Shown: positions 6,473 to 12,899 of the stretch, piece after piece
Layout of the letters: each line of letters opens with the position of its first letter
Position numbering within the stretch: the first letter of the stretch is position 1
Origin: a virus
DNA length: 46,016 bases
Strand: one strand, 5' to 3'
IMG/VR virus record: IMGVR_UViG_3300037071_005032
Location: 1 to 46,016 of that record
The notes under the pieces: generated by a model
Seen by the model: only the letters and a program-made list of their open reading frames with translations
The model's database searches: none
Told to the model about the DNA's origin: nothing
Made by a program: the position numbers and the translations under genes

Positions 6473-7388
6473 TCATCTCGCACTAGTACAGCCGTCGTAT
6501 GGCCCCGCGATCGTCTCCGATGCAAAACTTCCGAACGTCGCGCCCGCCGGCGTCGGGATCATGGACTTCCCCACGGCGCTCCGTCTGTTCCACGCGAGCC
6601 TCGAGCTCGCCGGTCACGCCGCGCGTACCCGCCAGCACTACGCCTACGAACTCACCGGGTTCTGGATCTGGTGCGCGCTTCAGGCTCCCCCGGTCGACGA
6701 TCTATTCGGGGTCACGTCCGCCACCATCTCGGCATACGTAACCTCGTTCGATCCCCACGGCTCCAAGCGCGGCGATGCGCTGCGTGCGATCAAGGCGTTC
6801 TGTCGCTGGTCCGTCGACGAGGGCTATCGCTCGGCAGATCCGTCAGCACTCATGCGAACCCCTCGCCCGCGCGTCAACCGTCAGGCGCCCGACATCCCCG
6901 CCGGCCACCTGGTGCGGATGCTCCGTTCGGCCTTCCACCGGGAACCTCGGCGAGGGTGGAACCTGCTGCTGCTGTACTCCACGGGCTCGCGGATCGGTGC
7001 CTACTGCGCCGTGCGTCCGTCCGACGTCGACCTCGAGCGCGGCCTGATCTACTTCTCGACGACGAAGAACGACCGCCCGTATGAGCTCGGGCTCGCGCAC
7101 AAGCAGCTCGTGGCCGCCCGTCATGTCGTCGGCTTCGGGCACGATCCTATCCCCGGCGTGGGTTCCGCGCAGCTCCGTAACTGGCTGCACGACGCGGAGC
7201 AAGACGCTGGGCTGCCGCGGATGTGGCCGCACCTGCTGCGCCACGCGTTCTCGCACCGCGTGGCCGCGAACTGCGGCGGTGACCCGGAGCTGTGGCGCAT
7301 CGCCATGAACCACGCGGACCTGTCTCAGTGGTCGACGTACAACACGCGCACGCTCGACGCCGTGACACACGTGATCGAGGCGGTGTAG
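6447..7388 (+). CDS. int: Tyrosine-family integrase (full length)
   Basis: 313 residues. The first ATG (6447) overlaps the previous gene by 26 bp; an internal ATG at 6561 is possible. Residues about 40-135 are the core-binding domain (FHASLELAGHAARTRQHYAYELTGFWIW). The catalytic domain carries Arg182 (TGSRIGAY), Lys207 (TTKNDRP), His262 and Arg265 (HLLRHAF), His289 (MNHADLSQ) and Tyr298 (STYNTR), so all six active-site positions are present. It should integrate the phage at an attB site; I could not identify attP. A second, shorter recombinase lies downstream on the other strand. Confidence 0.88.
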   Translation: MPSNTRPRSHLALVQPSYGPAIVSDAKLPNVAPAGVGIMDFPTALRLFHASLELAGHAARTRQHYAYELTGFWIWCALQAPPVDDLFGVTSATISAYVTSFDPHGSKRGDALRAIKAFCRWSVDEGYRSADPSALMRTPRPRVNRQAPDIPAGHLVRMLRSAFHREPRRGWNLLLLYSTGSRIGAYCAVRPSDVDLERGLIYFSTTKNDRPYELGLAHKQLVAARHVVGFGHDPIPGVGSAQLRNWLHDAEQDAGLPRMWPHLLRHAFSHRVAANCGGDPELWRIAMNHADLSQWSTYNTRTLDAVTHVIEAV

Positions 7389-7397
7389 CGTCGACGT

Positions 7398-7553
7398 GTG
7401 GAGTGGTCCGGCTGGCGTCTAGCGGTGCTGAACGTTGTAAGCGTGGCGCTGATGCTCGCCGTTGGCCTCGTGGGCGTCTGGGTCGGGATCTGGCTGATCC
7501 TGTTCATCGGAGACCACGCTTTCGACTACGGCAAGGTCTGTCAGCTCTGCTAG
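7398..7553 (+). CDS. Possible 51-residue membrane protein downstream of the integrase
   Basis: An open frame from GTG 7398, 9 bases after the integrase stop. Residues about 7-37 are strongly hydrophobic (RLAVLNVVSVALMLAVGL, then WVGIWLILFIG), followed by a short tail with two Cys. Codon third positions are GC-rich like real genes here. It overlaps the leftward frame at 7419-7670, so at most one of the two is likely to be a full gene. Confidence 0.4.
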   Translation: MEWSGWRLAVLNVVSVALMLAVGLVGVWVGIWLILFIGDHAFDYGKVCQLC

Positions 7554-7670
7554 ACAGCGATCGTAGAGCTCCTGATAGCTCACACGCTCGAGGTCCGGTC
7601 GCATCGGCATGATCGGCGTGCGCGGTACCCAGTTCGGTAGGAACGATCCTCGCATCCCTGGATCTGTCAT
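7419..7670 (-). CDS. Small hypothetical protein coupled to the minimal recombinase
   Basis: 83 residues from ATG 7670, overlapping the recombinase stop (ATGA) and preceded by GGAGGAG about 10 bases upstream. The N-terminal 55 residues look protein-like (RPDLERVSYQELYDRCLAEL). The C-terminal part (DQPDPDPDAHE) is antisense to the membrane frame at 7398-7553 and has weaker codon bias. Could be an excision or accessory factor; no family recognised. Confidence 0.45.
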   Translation of the reverse strand: MTDPGMRGSFLPNWVPRTPIMPMRPDLERVSYQELYDRCLAELTDLAVVESVVSDEQDQPDPDPDAHEANGEHQRHAYNVQHR

Positions 7671-8248
7671 CGTTGTCGTCTCCTCCATCGGGCACGTCGC
7701 GCGTTCGCCTGTAGCCTCAAGGTTTTCGAGGCTCCCCAATACAACCGTGTCGTCGTCGTCGACGAGTGGCCGGCCATCTCCGCCACGATCTCGATCGGCG
7801 TGCCTGATTCGACCCATTGAGTTACCGCAGAATGACGGAAACGATGGGCGTGCGCGTGCACACCTGCCTTCTTCCCTAGCTCAGCGATGACGTAGCGTAG
7901 CCCACGATCTGACCAACCGATGAGGTGACCGTTGTGCGCGTGGGATCGCATCACTTCGGAGGCCCGTAAGGCCGTCGGCGTCAGGATCACCGTTCGTTCC
8001 TTCGAGCCTTTGCCGATGATCCGGATGAGGTGCGAGTGTCGTGGACATCCCGCGCGCCGGCACCACCACGGCACCGTCGGCCATTCCCTGACCTCGGCTG
8101 AAGTGATGGAGCAGGCTTCCGCTGCCCGTAGACCTGTTTCGTTGAGGAACTGGCACGTAGCCCAGACCTCCGGTCGGGGTCTCGCCGCCAGTTCGAGTGC
8201 GCGCATCTCAGCCGGCGTGAACGGGACCGGAAGCCGTCGAGTGCTCAA
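7667..8248 (-). CDS. Minimal tyrosine recombinase (catalytic domain only)
   Basis: 193 residues from TTG 8248, overlapping the upstream HTH gene stop (TTGA). The whole protein is a catalytic domain: Arg41 (ETGLRAAEACS), Lys83 (GKGSKERTV), His135 and Arg138 (HRFRHS), His161 (MAGHSS) and Tyr170 (TTTTRLYW). The N-terminal core-binding domain of normal integrases is absent. Between Arg41 and Lys83 is an unusual insertion with Cys63, Cys68, His71 and His73, a possible zinc site. The C-terminus is very basic (RRARWRRRQR). The HTH protein encoded upstream may supply DNA binding. Possible roles are excision, resolution or a DNA switch. Confidence 0.8.
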   Translation of the reverse strand: MSTRRLPVPFTPAEMRALELAARPRPEVWATCQFLNETGLRAAEACSITSAEVREWPTVPWWCRRAGCPRHSHLIRIIGKGSKERTVILTPTALRASEVMRSHAHNGHLIGWSDRGLRYVIAELGKKAGVHAHAHRFRHSAVTQWVESGTPIEIVAEMAGHSSTTTTRLYWGASKTLRLQANARRARWRRRQR

Positions 8249-8463
8249 TCGAGGTCACCCCAGGACTTGCGTCGAGCGTGGAGCACCTGTTTCGTGACAC
8301 CGAGCTCCCGAGCGATAGCGGCCTCGGTGACGTCGTCCGCGATCGCGGCTCGCACCGCAGCGCGTTCTTCGGCGCCCAGCGCCTTCTTGCGGTCCTTCAC
8401 ACGGCGCAGGCGTCCACGGTGCGGGGCCGGCACGGTCGAGGGCTTGCGAGGCACGCGAGACAT
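8245..8463 (-). CDS. Small helix-turn-helix protein upstream of the minimal recombinase
   Basis: 72 residues if started at ATG 8463 (MSRVPRKPS); the open frame extends to 8526. A basic N-terminus (HRGRLRRVKDRKKAL) is followed by a helix-turn-helix (AAVRAAIADDVTEAAIARELGVTKQVLHARRKSW). Its stop overlaps the recombinase start, so the two are co-translated. It may guide the recombinase, which lacks its own core-binding domain, or act as a local repressor at the nearby inverted repeat. Confidence 0.65.
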   Translation of the reverse strand: MSRVPRKPSTVPAPHRGRLRRVKDRKKALGAEERAAVRAAIADDVTEAAIARELGVTKQVLHARRKSWGDLD

Positions 8464-8496
8464 CGTATCCGTTCCCATGCCCTGATGGTCGCATAC

Positions 8497-8528
8497 CTTT
8501 GACTTCTCACGCAAGAACAACGTCAAAG
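8497..8528. promoter_or_regulatory. Inverted repeat upstream of the HTH-recombinase pair
   Basis: CTTTGAC (8497-8503) and GTCAAAG (8522-8528) are perfect 7-bp arms 18 bp apart, 34 bp upstream of the leftward HTH gene. The right arm supplies a TTGAC element on the minus strand. Candidate operator or recombinase-binding site. Confidence 0.4.
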
Positions 8529-8545
8529 AAATACGACCTTATCGC

Positions 8546-8592
8546 TTGACTCCTGACACCCTCCCGCCGATGATGCGTACAAGAAGTTGTAC
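8546..8592 (+). promoter_or_regulatory. Rightward promoter with palindrome at the start site
   Basis: TTGACT (8546-8551), 17 bp, then GATGAT (8569-8574) form a fair sigma-70-type promoter. The inverted repeat GTACAAGAAGTTGTAC (8577-8592) sits at the predicted start, as an operator would. It precedes the gene at 8616, which has a GGAGGAAGG ribosome site. Confidence 0.5.
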
Positions 8593-8615
8593 CCACCGAC
8601 CGGAAGGAGGAAGGG

Positions 8616-8786
8616 ATGACGGTCACGCTGATCTACAGCAACGGCCGCACCAAGGAGGTCGGGTTCCGCGAGCGTTCCGACGCGCGCCGGGGCCTCCCCT
8701 CCCCGTACTTCCAGCAGGGCTACCGCGACCAGTTCGGCATCGTTGCCGTGTTCGTGGGGACCCCAGACGACAGGGAGGCAGCATGA
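8616..8786 (+). CDS. Small hypothetical protein (56 aa)
   Basis: 56 residues, ATG 8616 with GGAGGAAGG just upstream. Sequence has a beta-hairpin start (TVTLIYSNGRTKEVGF) and a globular middle (SPYFQQGYRDQFGIVAVFVG). Its stop overlaps the next start (ATGA). Family not recognised. Confidence 0.65.
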   Translation: MTVTLIYSNGRTKEVGFRERSDARRGLPSPYFQQGYRDQFGIVAVFVGTPDDREAA

Positions 8787-8986
8787 AGCGCACCACGGTC
8801 AGAAGGATCGCCCTCGCCGCGATCGCAGCCTCGGCTTTCACCGCCGGCGTCGCCCACGCGCAAGGATCGCATCCGAACCGGATCGTGGTCCGCTGGTGTC
8901 CTGAGGATGCCGTGCAGTGGGGCGTCGGAGACTTCGACGGCACCAGGTGGGAGCGGTACCACTGCATCGCCCGCGACGACCTGTAG
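8783..8986 (+). CDS. Small secreted protein with signal peptide
   Basis: 67 residues from ATG 8783, overlapping the previous stop (ATGA). Residues 1-26 are a clear signal peptide: basic MKRTTVRR, hydrophobic core, and AHA before a likely cut at Gln27. The 41-residue mature part has two Cys (RWCPED, then YHCIARDDL) that could form one disulfide bond. A strong terminator follows. It lies in the lysogeny region, so expression in lysogens is plausible. Confidence 0.65.
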   Translation: MKRTTVRRIALAAIAASAFTAGVAHAQGSHPNRIVVRWCPEDAVQWGVGDFDGTRWERYHCIARDDL

Positions 8987-9009
8987 TCCACCCAGTACCG
9001 GCATGAGGG

Positions 9010-9027
9010 CCCGCCCTTCGGGGCGGG
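9010..9027 (+). terminator. Rho-independent terminator
   Basis: CCCGCCC, loop TTCG, GGGCGGG, followed by TCTTCTGTTGTG. It ends the small rightward operon 8616-8986 and marks the left edge of the gene-poor region. Confidence 0.8.
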
Positions 9028-9097
9028 TCTTCTGTTGTGTCCACCGTGCATGGAGGGAGTGGACAGGGGTCAGGTGTTGCGTCGTAGTTGCGTCGTA

Positions 9098-9132
9098 TAC
9101 GTAGACCGTTAGGACTATGGTACGTAGACCGT
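9098..9132. repeat. Pair of 12-bp direct repeats
   Basis: TACGTAGACCGT occurs at 9098-9109 and 9121-9132, 23 bp apart, in a locally less GC-rich stretch with further TACGTA elements. About two helical turns separate the copies, so regulator or recombinase arm-type binding is possible. Confidence 0.5.
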
Positions 9133-9388
9133 ACTACGTAGCCTGTTGGCTGTATCCTGTATGACTCTGTCACTCAATGGCCCCATCCTCTGCTACCTAC
9201 TTCAACACTAAGCGGCAGGGCCATGGATCGTGGCCTTAACCCCCCCACACCTGCTCGATTGCCCCCGTATCCCCTGCTCAGAGCGCCGAACGCTGGGGCG
9301 GGAGAACGGGACCGGGGTGGACCCCACACCCCCACGTATAACACTCATAGGAGGCCGCCCACGTAGGCGTCACCCACAAGACCCGTTG

Positions 9389-9397
9389 TGCTACAAT
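9389..9397 (+). promoter_or_regulatory. Extended -10 promoter candidate
   Basis: TGCTACAAT is an extended -10 element (TGnTACAAT, five of six -10 bases matching). No convincing -35 is visible. Transcription would begin near 9404-9405, exactly where the first of several hairpins begins. Confidence 0.45.
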
Positions 9398-9423
9398 CCC
9401 TCTCGACCTACCCGGGTCAAACG

Positions 9424-9461
9424 GTGTCAGGGGCCTCGTCGTTCGGCGGGGCCTCAGACAC
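9424..9461 (+). ncRNA. Long stable hairpin (structured RNA element candidate)
   Basis: Stem 9424-9428/9457-9461 (GTGTC/GACAC), an A-A mismatch, then 11 further pairs from 9430/9455 to 9440/9445, closing a GTTC loop. Three of the pairs are G-U, so the structure is better as RNA than as DNA. No T-run follows, so it is probably not a terminator. It lies about 20 bases after the predicted start of transcription. Confidence 0.45.
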
Positions 9462-9929
9462 GTTCAGGCGCAGTTCCCCCGGGTCCTACCCCCGCTGTTC
9501 GCCGCGGTACGCGCTCTTTTCGAGATCCCATGGAAGTCGCTGCTGATAACGGTCGCATGGGAGGTTTCCCTCGGCTCTGACCCGGGTCCGCCGCAGGCAA
9601 CGACACCTTGCGCGCGCCGGAGACATCGGCTCTCTCCGGTGAGGACTACGCGTTGGATGCTCGAAGACGTGTCAAGGAGGAGCGGTGTCACAGGGCCTTG
9701 GTAGGGTGCGGTTGGTTCTGATGGACCGTGGGGTGTCCAGGTCGACTGAACCGGGACCGTCGGGGGATCGAGCCTCCGGCGGGCGAGTGGCTCGGGCTCT
9801 CGCACCGGAGGAAGAGGCCATACGGACGGCCGACGGTGCGGATGGCCACGGGGGAAGGGTTCCCCACTCGGTGCCATTGGTGGCGGGTGGAGGGGCCCTT
9901 TCCCTTGACCAGGGGCAGAACGTGTTCGC

Positions 9930-10037
9930 ATGATCGCTTGGTTGAAGAAGCTGTTCGGGCTCAAGACCGGCCCCACGAACTGTTGTCCGCCCGGGGAGTG
10001 CAACTGCTGCGCCTCGTGCATCTGCGGTGGACCGTAG
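9930..10037 (+). CDS. Cysteine-rich mini-protein (35 aa)
   Basis: 35 residues from ATG 9930: an amphipathic start (MIAWLKKLFGLK) and a C-terminal half with seven Cys (NCCPPGECNCCASCICGG). The stop is directly followed by the ATG of the next gene. It might bind metal or a membrane. No family recognised. The adjacent chain of small genes supports it as coding. Confidence 0.5.
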   Translation: MIAWLKKLFGLKTGPTNCCPPGECNCCASCICGGP

Positions 10038-10148
10038 ATGATCGCCTGCGTCTGGCACGACCTGTTCCAGGCGGGGTGCTACCTCGCGGTGGCGTCCTCG
10101 GCGCTGGTCGTGTACTTCGGGGCGCCGTTCCGCCGGCGGTCGCGCTAG
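10038..10148 (+). CDS. Small membrane protein (36 aa)
   Basis: 36 residues from ATG 10038, directly after the previous stop. One membrane helix (AGCYLAVASSALVVYFGA) followed by a basic end (RRRSR), giving an N-out, C-in topology. Function unknown. Confidence 0.5.
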   Translation: MIACVWHDLFQAGCYLAVASSALVVYFGAPFRRRSR

Positions 10149-10155
10149 GAACGAT

Positions 10156-10275
10156 GTGCTCGCCGCGACGACCGAGACCTCGGATGTCGTATTCGCGATC
10201 GCGTTTTCCGCCGGAGGCGTCTTGATCGCGGCGCTGGTGGGGTTGTGGATCCGATCGAGGAGGCGCAAGCCGTAG
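10156..10275 (+). CDS. Small membrane protein (39 aa)
   Basis: 39 residues from GTG 10156. A short N-terminus (VLAATTETSD), one membrane helix (VVFAIAFSAGGVLIAALVGL) and a basic end (RSRRRKP). Another small single-pass protein in a row of tiny genes ahead of the terminase. The alternative frame starting at ATG 10154 is Arg/Pro-rich and not credible. Confidence 0.5.
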   Translation: MLAATTETSDVVFAIAFSAGGVLIAALVGLWIRSRRRKP

Positions 10276-10458
10276 ATGGCGAAGGCCCACGTCGTCCCCT
10301 GCCAGGACTGGATCGAACACGAGTCCTCAGACGATTGCGTCTGCGGTCCGGACATCCGCTTCGTCGACGGTGGCTACATCGTCGTACACCACTCGCTCGA
10401 TGGTCGAGAGCGCCCGCTTTCCGCGGAGGCGAAAGAGCTGCTCGAGGAGGAGGACTAG
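10276..10458 (+). CDS. Small hypothetical protein (60 aa)
   Basis: 60 residues, ATG 10276 directly after the previous stop. Contains CQDWIEHESSDDCVCGPDIRFVDGGYIVVHHSLDG, with three Cys and a His cluster, and an acidic C-terminal helix (EAKELLEEED). This resembles small conserved proteins seen near terminase genes in actinobacteriophages. Function unknown. Confidence 0.65.
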   Translation: MAKAHVVPCQDWIEHESSDDCVCGPDIRFVDGGYIVVHHSLDGRERPLSAEAKELLEEED

Positions 10459-10584
10459 GTGCCGGGCAAGCAGGTCAAGAACTGGCCGATGTACGAGAAG
10501 CTCCGGTCGAAGGGGAAATCGAAGACCTCGGCCGCGAAGATCACGAACGCGGCGGCGGCCAAGAAGAAGAAACGCGCGAAGTGA
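10459..10584 (+). CDS. Small basic protein of the 'KNxxMYExLRxKGxSKxxAAxIxN' type
   Basis: 41 residues, GTG 10459 directly after the previous stop; its own stop overlaps the terminase start (GTGA). The sequence VKNWPMYEKLRSKGKSKTSA, then AKITNA and a Lys-rich end match a short conserved actinobacterial/phage family; I believe it is catalogued as DUF7218, but this was not verified. Likely binds nucleic acid. Confidence 0.65.
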   Translation: MPGKQVKNWPMYEKLRSKGKSKTSAAKITNAAAAKKKKRAK

Positions 10585-12890
10585 CCAAGCCGAAGTCGAA
10601 GACGATGCTCGCGCGTGAGGCCGCTCACGAGCGCCGCATGACGATCACGCGTCTAGCGCTGTTGGGGAAGAACGCGACCGAGATCGCTGCCGAGCTCGGG
10701 GTGACCAAGACGAGGATCTACTCCGATACTCAGTGGCTCCGCGATCACGGTTACCTGCGGGTCGGCGACATCAAGCCGGACTACGTGAAGCCGAAGGCCC
10801 GTCCCAACGTCCCGCGCGGAGAGATGCATTGGAAGTCGCACGCCGCGTACCAGGCCAAGCAGACGCTTCTGCTCGATCGCGTGCGCGAGGGCGAGGACTA
10901 CAAGGCGGTCGGTGACGAGATGAAGGTTCCGCGTTCGACCGCCTATGCGTGGGTGAAGGCCGCAGGGCTGTTCACGGGTGAACCTCGGCACACGCATCCG
11001 GTCAAGACTGACCCGGAGTGGGCGGCGAAGAAACGCGATTTCCTCGGCCTGGTCGCCGAGGGGATGCCGGTCAAGCACGCGGCGCTTCAGCTCGAGATCT
11101 CGCAGACGACGGCGACCCGGTGGAAGGACGAGGCCGGGATCAAGGCACCGGGCAAGCGCACGCTGAAGTCCTCCCACGCTCCGATCCCCTACGACGACCT
11201 CGAGTGGTCGGCCAAGAAGGCGTGTGAGGATTTCGCCTACTACAGCTCGTATTTCCTCGGGATGGAGTGGCCGCCGTGGGCCGTCATCGCCGCGAACACG
11301 TTGCTCGAGAAGTACCACTCCCCCGAGGACGAGTACGTCGTGATGAACGTCGGGCCGGGGTTCGGAAAGACCACGCTCGTCACCTACGCGTTCGCCTCGT
11401 GGATCGCCGCTCGCGAGCGCGCGATGGGATCGGAGCCACGAGCCTCGCTCGGCCATGCGTCGTGGAACAAGGCCACGTGGTACGCGAAGCGGTTGCGGAC
11501 GACCTGGACCTACAACGAGAAGCTCATCAAGGCGTTCGGTCGGTTCAAGCCGGAATCGAACCTCGCACCGTGGTCGGTCGAGGAGCTCCTCGTCGAGCCG
11601 CTGAAGTGGGAAGCGTTGCGAGAGAAGGAACCTACGGTCACGGCACAGTCCTACGAGGGCTCGATCCTGTCGGGGCGTTACGGGCTCATCATCTGGGACG
11701 ACCTGATCGACAAGCGGAACTCTTCGACGGCGGAGGGTCGCGAGAAACTCGCCGACTGGTGGGAACGAGACGCCGAGGGCCGTCTCGAGCCCGGTGGGCT
11801 GCTCGTGTTGAGTAACGCGCGGTTCGGGCCGGAGGATCTGTCGTGGCAGGTCCGCCAGACGTTCGACTACGACAACATCGGTGATCCGAACGACGAGGGC
11901 CCGCCGCGTCAGCTCTACACGCAGATCGCGTTTCCCTCCCACGCCGAGCGCGACTGCAACGCGGCGACCACTGGTGGACACACCGGCCCGTGGCCGAACG
12001 GGTGTCTGCTCGACCCCGAGCGTGGATCCTGGAAGCGACTCAGTCACTTCCTCGTGAAGAACGAGGGTCGGTTCCGCCTCGTGTGGCAGCAGGAGGACAC
12101 CGACCCGATGGGCTTCCTCGCCGAGCGGATCTGGTTCGAGGGCGGCACCGATGTTCGCGGGGTGGATCACAAACCCTGTTTCAACTACACGCGCAAGATG
12201 GGCGACCTCCCCGAGCGCGAGGACTCGCCCTTGTTGTCGCTGATGTCGATCGACCCGTCCTCATCGCACTACTGGGCGCTCGAGCATTGGCTCGTGTACC
12301 CCGATGAGCAACAGGTGCTGCTTCGTGGCGAGCGCTCGATCCTGAAGGTCCACGAGCTGCTGTACGAGCCGAGCGCCGGCGTCTACACCGGCAAGCTCGA
12401 AAGCTATTGGCAGGCAGCGCTTTCCAAGGGGGTCCCGTACACGTTCCTCGTCTACGAGATGAACATCCAGAAGGCGCTCCCGGAGATGCCCTACTTCAAC
12501 GACTGGGCCGCCTCGCGGGGTATTGTTCACCTGCCCCACACGACCACGCGGAACAAGACCGACCCGGATTCCGGGGTGGAGATGTTAGGCCAGCTCTATC
12601 GCGCCGCGAAGGTCGACCTGCCGTATGACGGCGTCGACGCGCGGATCTTCTCCGATCAGTTCCGTCGCGAGGCGTGCGCGTGGCCGGAGGGAGCGACCGA
12701 CGACCTCATCATGTGTCACTGGTTCCCGAACCACAAACTCGCGAACCTGATCCTGTCGGTGCAGGGGTGGAGCGACGAGAACGACTACGACGCGACACCG
12801 TCGTGGGCCACACGAGGGACCCCGACATGGGCGCAGAGTCGTCTCGGTGGCGCTCGCCTCCGTGACACGTCATCCACCATTCCCGCATGA
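10581..12890 (+). CDS. terL: Terminase large subunit with three N-terminal helix-turn-helix motifs
   Basis: 769 residues from GTG 10581 (GTGA overlap). Three HTH-like segments precede the motor: residues 28-54 (NATEIAAELGVTKTRIYSD), 104-128 (DYKAVGDEMKVPRSTAYAWV) and 158-186 (GMPVKHAALQLEISQTTATRW). The ATPase domain has a Walker A at 258-265 (GPGFGKTT) and a Walker B ending in Asp373-Asp374 (LIIWDD). The C-terminal nuclease has LMSIDPSSSHYW and a late acidic motif in ATDDLIMCHW. The protein cuts concatemers and drives DNA into proheads. No separate small terminase is visible, so the HTH array may recognise the packaging site. Confidence 0.9.
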   Translation: MTKPKSKTMLAREAAHERRMTITRLALLGKNATEIAAELGVTKTRIYSDTQWLRDHGYLRVGDIKPDYVKPKARPNVPRGEMHWKSHAAYQAKQTLLLDRVREGEDYKAVGDEMKVPRSTAYAWVKAAGLFTGEPRHTHPVKTDPEWAAKKRDFLGLVAEGMPVKHAALQLEISQTTATRWKDEAGIKAPGKRTLKSSHAPIPYDDLEWSAKKACEDFAYYSSYFLGMEWPPWAVIAANTLLEKYHSPEDEYVVMNVGPGFGKTTLVTYAFASWIAARERAMGSEPRASLGHASWNKATWYAKRLRTTWTYNEKLIKAFGRFKPESNLAPWSVEELLVEPLKWEALREKEPTVTAQSYEGSILSGRYGLIIWDDLIDKRNSSTAEGREKLADWWERDAEGRLEPGGLLVLSNARFGPEDLSWQVRQTFDYDNIGDPNDEGPPRQLYTQIAFPSHAERDCNAATTGGHTGPWPNGCLLDPERGSWKRLSHFLVKNEGRFRLVWQQEDTDPMGFLAERIWFEGGTDVRGVDHKPCFNYTRKMGDLPEREDSPLLSLMSIDPSSSHYWALEHWLVYPDEQQVLLRGERSILKVHELLYEPSAGVYTGKLESYWQAALSKGVPYTFLVYEMNIQKALPEMPYFNDWAASRGIVHLPHTTTRNKTDPDSGVEMLGQLYRAAKVDLPYDGVDARIFSDQFRREACAWPEGATDDLIMCHWFPNHKLANLILSVQGWSDENDYDATPSWATRGTPTWAQSRLGGARLRDTSSTIPA

Positions 12891-12899
12891 GCCGAGCGG

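Larger units (their letters stand above)
9028..9929. other. Gene-poor, hairpin-rich region of about 900 bp (candidate structured RNA)
   Basis: This is the only gap over 300 bp in the genome. No frame here shows good codon bias. Inverted repeats are dense: 9038-9065 (7-bp arms), 9219-9235 (7 bp with one G-U), 9405-9418, 9424-9461 (16 bp plus one mismatch), 9615-9641 (9 bp), 9714-9752 (two nested stems), 9773-9811 (7 bp plus 5 bp), 9851-9865 (6 bp). CCCGGGTC occurs three times (9411, 9478, 9581). A strong ribosome site at 9674-9680 (AAGGAGG) precedes a poor-looking frame at 9685. A long non-coding RNA or a structured leader of the late operon would explain this, but this is inference. Confidence 0.45.

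Noticed and set aside
6447-8986. An attP core next to the integrases
   Set aside because: No tRNA-like sequence or convincing core with arm repeats was seen; it cannot be placed without the host genome.
9685-9933. 82-codon frame with AAGGAGG upstream, ending in ATGA overlap with the Cys-rich peptide
   Set aside because: The signals are good, but codon third positions are much less GC-rich than neighbours, the product is low in order-forming residues, and it lies over several stable hairpins. Not listed as a gene, but it should be retested if the RNA idea fails.
9672-10355. Long minus-strand frame (227 codons)
   Set aside because: It is antisense to the chain of small plus-strand genes and has a Pro/Arg/Ser-rich composition typical of shadow frames in GC-rich DNA.
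10653-12170. 505-codon minus-strand frame opposite the terminase
   Set aside because: Shadow of the terminase gene; the plus strand has Walker motifs and full domain structure.
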